Source: Cyclobacteriaceae bacterium
Lineage (GTDB): Bacteria; Bacteroidota; Bacteroidia; Cytophagales; Cyclobacteriaceae
Reading direction: 5' to 3'
Assembly: GCA_019638235.1 (NCBI GenBank)
Contig: JAHBUE010000005.1
Location: 1 to 64,000 of the forward strand
Length of the DNA: 64,000 nucleotides
The translations under genes were made by a program, and so were the position numbers. This document shows positions 25,600 to 33,499 of this stretch, in pieces (the stretch's first letter is position 1; each line of letters starts with the position of its first letter). The notes under the pieces are model-generated. The model was not told the origin of the DNA and did no database searches. It saw only the letters and a list, made by a program, of their open reading frames with translations.

Positions 25600-28272
25600 T
25601 TAAAACTTAAAATTATAGCTCAAGGATGGAAAAATAGTTCCCAGAACAGCTAACCGGTATGCTTGCGGCAAAGACCCTTTGTAAGTAGGACTGAAAAAAA
25701 CAGAGTATGGGTTTTTACGTCCATACAGGTTATACACAGAAAAAGCCCAACTACCTTTCCACCGTTTAGTCTGTTTCAGGGTTTTGTCAAAAATAAAGGA
25801 GACGTCCAGCCTGTGGTAATCAGGTATCCTGCCCTGATTTCTCTCGTCAAACTGTACGATGGAGTAGCCATCTACAATAAAAACAGCGCTGGGGTATGTG
25901 ATGGGTCTGCCCGAATTGAAGGTAAAATTAGAGGAGATACTGAGCCTGCGGGTGAACCTGTAATTCATGGCCACAGTAAGGTCATGCGGTTTATCAAAAT
26001 TAGATGGATAAAATTTTCCTCTGTTAATGGTTTCAGATTGTGAAGAGCCTTTAACCTGGCGCAGTGATCTCGAAAAAGTATATCCTGCCCAGCCCGTAAG
26101 CTTGCCATGGTTTTTACGCACCAGCACCTCAGCGCCATACGCTTTGCCAAAAGCTGGCAGCAGTTCCGACTCCAGGAATGGGTTCAGAAACAAATCAGCG
26201 CCATCTTTATATTCAACCATATTTTGAATTTCCTTGTAATAGAATTCAACAGATGTTTCAATGGCGTTGTCCTTCAGGTTTTTGAAATACCCCAAAGAGA
26301 GTTGCTGTCCTGTTTGCGGCTTAATGTAGTAATTGCTCGGTTTCCAGACGTCAACCGGGCTAATGGCAGTAGTATTAGAAATGAGGTGAAGGTACTGAAT
26401 GGTTCGGTTGTAGCTTATCTTAACCGAGCTTTGGTCATCAAGAGTAATTCTTACCGATGATCTTGGTTCTAATCCTGAATATGTTTTTATACTACTGCCT
26501 GACCCAAACGAAAGCGTGTCGATTACAGATGAAGGCGATTTTGGAATACCCGGCTCATATAGTAAAATATCTTGTGGCCCTATGTTGGAATAGATGGAGT
26601 ACCGCAAACCCGCCAGAATGCCTATGCGCGCATTGAGTTTAAATTCATTATTAATATATAGTCCGGACTCAATTGACCGTTCTTGCTGAAGCGACCTGTG
26701 ATTAATTGATGAGCCTTCTGCCGGGTTTAATGCACCCGGATTAAAATCATAGAATGTTGTACTGACACCAAAATCGATCTTGTTCTCTAATGTAATAAAG
26801 TAAGAACCATCAACTTTTGCTCCGATATTCCTGATACCAAAATCTGTTTTGAATTCTGAATTATCACTTAATCCTTCTATGGAGTAAACATAGTTGCTGA
26901 AAAATGCAGAAGTGCTGAAAAATAGTTTCTTTGACACCAGCGAGTTCCACTTAATAATTGAATTGAACGTTGACCATCCAAATACGGTGTCTGCTGCAAA
27001 CTTGAATCGATCAACACTATAATAAGAAGAATACCGGAGTGTATTTTTTTCGTTAATGTGATAATTCAATGTGGCATGTGCATCATAAAAATCTCCTTCG
27101 CTGTTTCGAATGCTATAATCGGGAACTTTCTTTAGTATCCAGTTTGGGTAGGCGTAACGCCCTCCCACAACAAAAGAAGCCTTGTCTTTAACAATAGGGC
27201 CTTCGAGTGAAAATTTACTGGAGATGGTTCCCACTCCACCGCTTCCTGTAAATTCCTTCAGGTTCCCATCCTTAAGCTTTATGTCAAGCACAGAAGATAT
27301 GCGCCCCCCATACTGGGCAGGCATGCCTCCTTTATACAAGGCTACATCTTTTACAATATCCGTATTGACGGTTGAGAAAAAACCAAATAAATGAGATGTG
27401 TTAAAAACAGGAACATCATCAATTAAAACAAGGTTTTGATCTGTGTTACCCCCCCGTACATTAAAACCCCCTGCTCCTTCTCCAACGGTGCTCACCCCAG
27501 GCAATAGCGTAATACTTTTAATAATGTCAGCTTCCCCCAAAAAGGAAGGGATTGACTGCAACGTCTTTAAATCGAGTTTGACAAGTCCCATATCGATTGA
27601 AGATATGTTCTTGTCCATTGCCTCTCCTTTTACGATCACTTCGCTAAGTTGTGTTAGGTGGTCAAACAGATCAATATCCAATGATATATTCTTTTGTAAA
27701 ATTACCCGGTGCGTTGCTGGCGCTTTACCAATGGCTGAAATTTGCAGCGTATAAATGCCCGATGGCACAGTGATGGAGTAACCTCCATAAACATCTGTGA
27801 CAGTCCCTGTTTTTAGCTCTTCAATATAGATAGAAGCCCCAACAATACTTTCGCCAGAGTTTGCTTCTTTGACTTTCCCGCCCATACTGTACTCCTTGCC
27901 GTCAGGAACAAATGTCCGCTCGTCTATTTTACGTGCTCTGCCAGTAAAACGGTTTTGTAATGAATCCGGCAAATCATTAAAGAGTATCACATATTTTTTT
28001 TTATACAATACATACGAGAGGCTTGTGTTACTAAAGGCCTTGTCAAGAAATTCGGAGAGCGGAAGGGTTAGTGTTTCCTGATCTACGATAATGCCCTCAA
28101 CCCACTCAGGTTGATAAAAAAATCTGACTTTCTTATTCTTTTGTAAATTATCAAACGCTTCTTGTAATGGAATTTCCTTTTGCTGTGCCTGGGCACCCAA
28201 CCAGGAAAACAGGGCTATGAGAAAAGGTAAAACGCCTGACTTAAAGTTGTTAATATAGGGCCTGTTGAGCAT
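25600..28272 (-). CDS. TonB-dependent outer-membrane receptor with STN and carboxypeptidase-like domains (copy 2)
   Basis: About 890 residues with a signal peptide ending AQAQ, an STN domain (about 35-100, RFFYQPEWVEGI), a carboxypeptidase-like domain (about 135-210), a plug (about 225-330, NVRGGNTDQNLVLIDD) and a barrel ending LSYNFKF. It is a full-length paralogue of the receptor at 13543. I chose ATG 28272 (MLNRPYINN) rather than the upstream TTG at 28287, because that TTG lies inside the -7 box TATCTTTG at 28285-28292. As with copy 1, there is no local sigma/anti-sigma pair for the STN domain. Confidence 0.93.
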   Translation of the reverse strand: MLNRPYINNFKSGVLPFLIALFSWLGAQAQQKEIPLQEAFDNLQKNKKVRFFYQPEWVEGIIVDQETLTLPLSEFLDKAFSNTSLSYVLYKKKYVILFNDLPDSLQNRFTGRARKIDERTFVPDGKEYSMGGKVKEANSGESIVGASIYIEELKTGTVTDVYGGYSITVPSGIYTLQISAIGKAPATHRVILQKNISLDIDLFDHLTQLSEVIVKGEAMDKNISSIDMGLVKLDLKTLQSIPSFLGEADIIKSITLLPGVSTVGEGAGGFNVRGGNTDQNLVLIDDVPVFNTSHLFGFFSTVNTDIVKDVALYKGGMPAQYGGRISSVLDIKLKDGNLKEFTGSGGVGTISSKFSLEGPIVKDKASFVVGGRYAYPNWILKKVPDYSIRNSEGDFYDAHATLNYHINEKNTLRYSSYYSVDRFKFAADTVFGWSTFNSIIKWNSLVSKKLFFSTSAFFSNYVYSIEGLSDNSEFKTDFGIRNIGAKVDGSYFITLENKIDFGVSTTFYDFNPGALNPAEGSSINHRSLQQERSIESGLYINNEFKLNARIGILAGLRYSIYSNIGPQDILLYEPGIPKSPSSVIDTLSFGSGSSIKTYSGLEPRSSVRITLDDQSSVKISYNRTIQYLHLISNTTAISPVDVWKPSNYYIKPQTGQQLSLGYFKNLKDNAIETSVEFYYKEIQNMVEYKDGADLFLNPFLESELLPAFGKAYGAEVLVRKNHGKLTGWAGYTFSRSLRQVKGSSQSETINRGKFYPSNFDKPHDLTVAMNYRFTRRLSISSNFTFNSGRPITYPSAVFIVDGYSIVQFDERNQGRIPDYHRLDVSFIFDKTLKQTKRWKGSWAFSVYNLYGRKNPYSVFFSPTYKGSLPQAYRLAVLGTIFPSLSYNFKF

Positions 28273-28284
28273 ACGTAATGGCTG

Positions 28285-28292
28285 CAAAGATA
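28285..28292 (-). promoter_or_regulatory. -7 promoter box of the TonB receptor operon (copy 2)
   Basis: The minus strand reads TATCTTTG (TAnnTTTG) followed by GCAG. Initiation near 28279 leaves a 5' leader of about 7 nt before ATG 28272. This, with the terminator at 28459-28490, separates this trio from the SusCD pair upstream. Confidence 0.6.
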
Positions 28293-28458
28293 GAAGAAAA
28301 TTGTCGGCTTGGACTGATTTGTTATAAATGGCTCAGCCATAGTGATAAAGTAAAAATTGAAACCGGATTTAACCGGCCTGGCTCACAGTCTGATTGCTAC
28401 TCAGGAACATTTCGTTGCCAAAAACACATTCGTTAATCATCCGGCTATTGATCAAAAA

Positions 28459-28490
28459 AAGAGGCTATCTCAAAAGTGAGATAGCCTCTT
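28459..28490 (-). terminator. Strong terminator after susD copy 2
   Basis: A perfect 14-bp stem, 28459-28472 with 28477-28490, closed by a 4-nt loop, with a run of T on the minus strand beyond it. It lies 26 bp after the SusD stop at 28516 and ends the upstream SusCD transcript. Confidence 0.92.
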
Positions 28491-28515
28491 AAAATTTACC
28501 ATAGTGTTATTGCTC

Positions 28516-30189
28516 TTACCACCCAGGGTTTTGCTGTGCAGCTAACGTAGGATTAAGGTTAGTTTCACTATTTGGTATAGGCCACACAAACTCTTTGTTA
28601 GCATACGGTATTGCAGCATGCCTTTGAGCCGGATTAGCCATGATATCATCATTTGTTGCGGGATCGCCTGTGTAAAGAGGCCGAACATTCGTCATGTTAG
28701 AGGTTACTTTTGCAGGTATTCCGCCACCCCAGGTGTTGAATGTTGCGTCCTGAGCCAGGCGGTGAATATCACCCCAACGCAAACCTTCCTTAAGGAATTC
28801 TATTCTGCGCTCATTCAGGATTGAATGAACCAAATCGGTACCTGTTGCAAAATCGGTAATCTCATCGGTATCCGGATCACTTACTGATCTGGAGCGAACC
28901 GCATCGTACATTGCAAAGGCACGGGCATCCGGTGCTCCTCCCAAACCTGCCTGACGCTGTATAGCCTCAGCCATGTTTAACAGCACTTCTGCATAACGAA
29001 TAACAGGAGCATTGTCTGAAAGAGTAGTGATATCCGTGTATTTTTTAGTAAACAAGCCACCTTTTCCGCCTGTGGTACCCGCAGGGTTTTCATCCCAGGA
29101 AACAAAGGTATCCGATTTACGAATATCAGTAGCTAAAAACCACGGTTGATTCCAGATTAACGGGCTGATTGCAACCAAAGCCCGGCCACCTGTGGGCGGA
29201 GCTGAAGTTGAATACATGGTTGGCAGACCTCCGTTAACACTGGCATTGTCGATAGCTGAGTTTTCTATAGAAAAAATTGACTCCGAGTTACTCTTACTTC
29301 CGGCAGTTGAAAATGCCGCATACGGATCAGTTGGAAGGTTTATACCGGCTGGTGTATAGGAGAACGGTGCAGCAGACTGGGAAGCTATTTTATTTCCCTC
29401 GGTAATAACGTTTGGCCAATCGCCCATGTGCAGATAAACACGTGTTTTCAAAGCAATGGCTGCCGCTTTTACTGCACGAGTGATCTTCATCCCTACGTTA
29501 TCTCTTGTCTCGGGCAAAACACTCTCAGCATAATTCAAATCGGCCAGTACAAAAGCATAGGTTTCAGCTACAGTGCTTCTGCCTACCTCAACACCTGCTG
29601 CAGCGCTGCTTGCACCAGTAATAGGCTCTGTCCGGAGAGGCATTCCCCCTAACGGGGCATTCGGGTTATCGGAATACGGCCTGCAAAAATGCTTCAGCAA
29701 TTCGTGATAGGCCAAAGCCCTCAAAAATCTAACTTCGCCTTTGTAACCATCAATAACTGTCTGTGTCATTGCCCCCTGAGGAGTGGCGCCATCCAAACCT
29801 GCCAGCACCACATTGATCCGGTTAATTAACCTGAACAATGTTTGGAAATGCCAGTCGTTGTTGGCAGTAGTGCCATCATAGGTAGCATGGTAGGTGATCA
29901 GGAAAAACGCCTGTGTATTAAATACATCTTCACCACGGGCATCTCCCTGCTCAACGTGTGCAGCGCCAAAAGGATAACCGCGTACTGCACCACCGGCATA
30001 GGTACCTGATTGCGCGGCATCATACACACCGGCAACTGTCAGGGCAATCCGTTCAGGAGTAGCAAAAGCTGTTGCATCCGAAAGAGCGGTTTTCGTTTGC
30101 AGGTCAAGCAAATCCTGGCATCCTACGCCAAGGATCAGAACCGCAACAGCCACAGCCCTAAACATTATTTTTGAAATGTTCTTTCTCAT
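28516..30189 (-). CDS. SusD/RagB-family outer-membrane lipoprotein (copy 2)
   Basis: About 557 residues with lipobox LGVGC followed by QDLLDLQTKTALSD. Typical SusD features include TLFRLINRINVVLAGLDG and RFLRALAYHELLKHFCRPYSD in the N-terminal half and YAEVLLNMAEAIQRQ and NERRIEFLKEGLRWGDIHRLAQD in the C-terminal half; this long-type SusD family is common next to large SusC proteins. I prefer ATG 30189 (MRKNISK), 13 bp after the susC stop, over an in-frame ATG at 30216 that would overlap susC by 14 bp. It shares little sequence with SusD copy 1, so the two systems probably take different substrates. Confidence 0.92.
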   Translation of the reverse strand: MRKNISKIMFRAVAVAVLILGVGCQDLLDLQTKTALSDATAFATPERIALTVAGVYDAAQSGTYAGGAVRGYPFGAAHVEQGDARGEDVFNTQAFFLITYHATYDGTTANNDWHFQTLFRLINRINVVLAGLDGATPQGAMTQTVIDGYKGEVRFLRALAYHELLKHFCRPYSDNPNAPLGGMPLRTEPITGASSAAAGVEVGRSTVAETYAFVLADLNYAESVLPETRDNVGMKITRAVKAAAIALKTRVYLHMGDWPNVITEGNKIASQSAAPFSYTPAGINLPTDPYAAFSTAGSKSNSESIFSIENSAIDNASVNGGLPTMYSTSAPPTGGRALVAISPLIWNQPWFLATDIRKSDTFVSWDENPAGTTGGKGGLFTKKYTDITTLSDNAPVIRYAEVLLNMAEAIQRQAGLGGAPDARAFAMYDAVRSRSVSDPDTDEITDFATGTDLVHSILNERRIEFLKEGLRWGDIHRLAQDATFNTWGGGIPAKVTSNMTNVRPLYTGDPATNDDIMANPAQRHAAIPYANKEFVWPIPNSETNLNPTLAAQQNPGW

Positions 30190-30202
30190 TTTTCTCAAAA
30201 TT

Positions 30203-33200
30203 TTATAGTCCAACATTAATACCGAAGGTAAACGTACGGTTCATCGGGTTTGTGTTATTATCAAACCCTCCACCCAATTCAGGATCAAGCCCGGTATAAC
30301 CAGTAAACGTAAAGGCATTCTGCACTTGTGCAAAAACGCGAACCCTGCTGATCTTGGAATCTGCAATACTATTCAGCACTTCTTTAGGCACGCTATAGCC
30401 CAACACGATATTCTGAATGCGTAGAAAATCACCTTTTTCAACAAATCGTGATGTAGCTAAACCGCTTTGATTAACCTGCGCGTTGCTTAAAATGTACATC
30501 TTCGGAATATCCGTGTTCGGGTTTTCCGGGGTCCAACTTCTTAATAAATCCCTTCCGGAATTCGTAAAGTCCTGGTTCAACAATACATCCTGTTTTGTTT
30601 GGTTGTACACATGGTTTCCTCCTGCAAATCTCATAAAGATTTCAAGCGAGAGGTTCTTATAATTAAATGTATTGGTTAACCCGCCATACCATTTTGGTAG
30701 AGTCTGCCCCAGGATTTGACGGTCGCCACCATCTGCAATATCCAATGTTGACAAACTTGCCGCTGTTGAAATATCAGCCGGATCAGCAGGATTATAAACA
30801 TAATAATTACTTGCCGTAGCAACGTTACGCTGAATAATTGTTCCGTTGCCTTTCCGGTACATAGGGAAGCCGTTTGCCGGGTTAACACCAACATACTCAT
30901 AGCCGTAAATTACACTTCTGGGCTGTCCCACACGCGCGGTGATGGAATAGTTACCTACACCAATCTGCTCCCAATCGCCTGCTGTATTTCTAAATGTTTC
31001 TATTACCTCATTTTTAACGGTAGTGAAATTGGCATTCACGTTCCAGGTAAAGCCACTCTTATTAAGCACGGTTGCATTTGCTGAAAACTCCACACCGCTG
31101 TTGCGCAAAACACCAATATTCTGCTGGATTGAGTTTCCGGGGATACCCAAAGAAGGAGGATAAGGAACACCCAGGATGTTTCCGTCAATATCGTTTACAA
31201 AATAATCAACAGTAAAACCGATTTTGTTGTTTAAAAAGCCAAAATCAGCGCCAATGTTCAGTTTTTTGGAGGTTTCCCATAGAAGGTCAGGGTTTCCTGC
31301 CTGAGAAAAAGCTATACCGTTCTGGCTGCCATATAGCGCAGAACCATACAAACTGGCATAGGGGAACAACCCAATATCGACATTACCAACCTGCGCATAA
31401 CTTCCCCTTACTTTGATGTCATTTATGGTACTGGCCAAGCCGGAGTTCTTGTAGAAATCTTCCTCAGACAATCTGTATCCGACAGAACCGCCAAAGAAGG
31501 TACCGTACCTTACATCAGCATGAAGTCGGGAAATACCATCATTACGGGCACTGAATCCTAACAAGTACTTATCCTTGAACGAATAATTGATCCGGCCAAA
31601 ATAGGAGGCAAAAGCCGCCTGGTTGTACGTACCGGATGACAACTGGGTGCCATACGTTTGGGAGATTAATGTATGCTGCATAAAGAATACATCTGAGAAG
31701 TCAGTACCGTTTCCGCTGAAAGACTCAAAGGTCTGCAACTGGTATTCAATACCACCCACTACATCTATACCATGATCTCCAAAATCTTTATTGTAATTCA
31801 CAGTATTCTGCCAGTTCCAAAGTGTAACCTGTCTGAAGGTATTATGAACCCTTCCGTTTGCGCCTCTTCCATCACCATGAACGGGGCTATACACCAATAA
31901 ACTCTTATTTCCTAACCAGTCCACACCATAGTATGTTTTGAAAGACAACCCGTCAGCAATATTAACCTGTCCGTAAATATTGGCCAGGATACGGTTAGTC
32001 GATTCTTCAAACCTGTTATGGTCAAGCACAAAAGCCTGGTTTGTCCAGCTACTGGTTATCGCACGGGTGTTGGCGCCTTGCCCCAACGCCTGGTTATCAC
32101 CAGTCAGGTTATATCCAGTAGAATGGCTTGGGTTCATAACGGTAACGTTCGGGAATGCCCGAAGACCACCGGCCAAATTTCCAGATAGTGCGTTGGTTCC
32201 TGTATTTAAACCGCTGTTACCACCTCTTGTTAAGTTAATACCCGTTCCGATTTCAAACCATTTGTTGACTTTGTGGTCAACATTTGTCCGGAAAGTGAAT
32301 CGCTCATAATGATTGTTAACAATGTTACTTTCCTGAAACTGGTACCCTACTGAGAAATAATAGTTTGTAGTTTCAGAAGCACCGCCCAGGTTAATGTTAT
32401 AATTCGAGAAACGTCCTTTTCTCAGCAAAACATCCTGCCAGTCGGTTTCACCACTTCCAGGAACGCTGGTGTCAGTAAACGCAGAGGCTGCCTGACCTGC
32501 GTTTGCCAACTTCAGGTTAGCCACCTGTTCAAATTCGCGAGCATTTAAAAGGTCAAACCTGTTTACAGCTTCCAACCAACCTGTTGTGGCTGTAAAATCA
32601 AGTGTTGGCCTGCCTTTAGTTTTTGAGCCACGCTTGGTTGTTATAAGGATTACACCATTGGCAGCACGTGAACCATAAATAGCTGCCGCTGCACCATCCT
32701 TCAAAACTTCGTAAGATTCAATATCAGCAGGGTTAATATCTGCAAGCGGGTTAGTGTCCGCAGCAGCGCCCTGGTTTCCTGTAGTCATCGGGATTCCGTC
32801 AATTACCACTAACGGGAAAGAGCCCTGAGTAAGTGAGTTTACACCACGAATACGGATAGTTGGTGTTGTTCCGATGATACCGGAGTTAACCTGAATTTGC
32901 ACACCTGCTGCCCGTCCTGCAAGCTGATCCACAAAACTGGGCGTTGCCAATTGTGCAATTTCATTACCTCCTACGGAGGAAATGGAGGTTGTTAGTTTTC
33001 TTTTTTCCTGAACACCGTAACCAACCACTACAACTTCACTCAGTTGAGTAGCATCAAGGGCAAGGGAAATGTCAACTGTGTTCCTGTCACCAATAGGAAT
33101 CTCCTGCGTTTGTAAACCGATAAAGGAGAAAACAAGCGATCCTCCGGATGACGGAATAGACAGCGAGTACCTTCCATCGGAATCAGTTGCCGTACCAATG

Positions 33201-33349
33201 GTTGTGCCTTTCAGCACCACGTTCACACCCGGCAAGGCGGAACCGTCTTCGGTGGAGGTTACCCTACCGGAGACTGTGCGATCCTGCGCCAATACACTGC
33301 CAACGGCAAAGAATAGCGCCACGAAAATCGAGAGTAGAAGTCTCTTCAT
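30203..33349 (-). CDS. SusC/RagA-family TonB-linked outer-membrane protein (copy 2)
   Basis: A 1048-residue SusC-type transporter with signal peptide (about 1-21), carboxypeptidase-like domain (about 24-105), linker SEVVVVGYG, plug (about 115-235, FPLVVIDGIPMT and GSRAANGVILITT) and a barrel ending TFTFGINVGL. The leader domain nearly repeats that of the copy at 19501 at the protein level, but the DNA differs at many third positions. It heads a SusC-SusD transcript ended by the hairpin at 28459-28490. No hydrolase gene is linked, so the substrate is unknown. Confidence 0.95.
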   Translation of the reverse strand: MKRLLLSIFVALFFAVGSVLAQDRTVSGRVTSTEDGSALPGVNVVLKGTTIGTATDSDGRYSLSIPSSGGSLVFSFIGLQTQEIPIGDRNTVDISLALDATQLSEVVVVGYGVQEKRKLTTSISSVGGNEIAQLATPSFVDQLAGRAAGVQIQVNSGIIGTTPTIRIRGVNSLTQGSFPLVVIDGIPMTTGNQGAAADTNPLADINPADIESYEVLKDGAAAAIYGSRAANGVILITTKRGSKTKGRPTLDFTATTGWLEAVNRFDLLNAREFEQVANLKLANAGQAASAFTDTSVPGSGETDWQDVLLRKGRFSNYNINLGGASETTNYYFSVGYQFQESNIVNNHYERFTFRTNVDHKVNKWFEIGTGINLTRGGNSGLNTGTNALSGNLAGGLRAFPNVTVMNPSHSTGYNLTGDNQALGQGANTRAITSSWTNQAFVLDHNRFEESTNRILANIYGQVNIADGLSFKTYYGVDWLGNKSLLVYSPVHGDGRGANGRVHNTFRQVTLWNWQNTVNYNKDFGDHGIDVVGGIEYQLQTFESFSGNGTDFSDVFFMQHTLISQTYGTQLSSGTYNQAAFASYFGRINYSFKDKYLLGFSARNDGISRLHADVRYGTFFGGSVGYRLSEEDFYKNSGLASTINDIKVRGSYAQVGNVDIGLFPYASLYGSALYGSQNGIAFSQAGNPDLLWETSKKLNIGADFGFLNNKIGFTVDYFVNDIDGNILGVPYPPSLGIPGNSIQQNIGVLRNSGVEFSANATVLNKSGFTWNVNANFTTVKNEVIETFRNTAGDWEQIGVGNYSITARVGQPRSVIYGYEYVGVNPANGFPMYRKGNGTIIQRNVATASNYYVYNPADPADISTAASLSTLDIADGGDRQILGQTLPKWYGGLTNTFNYKNLSLEIFMRFAGGNHVYNQTKQDVLLNQDFTNSGRDLLRSWTPENPNTDIPKMYILSNAQVNQSGLATSRFVEKGDFLRIQNIVLGYSVPKEVLNSIADSKISRVRVFAQVQNAFTFTGYTGLDPELGGGFDNNTNPMNRTFTFGINVGL

Positions 33350-33499
33350 GTTTAAGAATTTAGGTTATTAATTGTTTAATTTTTAAGAATTTCAAACTTA
33401 TTACAAAAACTTCATCTGAAAAAGGTAAGTGTGAAAGATTTTAGTTTTGCTTTGATTATCAGCAAACGATTGCAGGTTTTGTACTAACGCCAGTTAGCC

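Noticed and set aside
27449..27455. G7 run in the plug of the TonB receptor copy 2 as a phase-variation tract
   Set aside because: Seven bases encoding the conserved Arg-Gly-Gly of the plug is short for slippage and explained by the conserved protein motif.
19501..33349. Recent gene conversion between the two SusC leader regions
   Set aside because: Third codon positions differ throughout the otherwise conserved leader, which argues for selection on protein rather than recent exchange.
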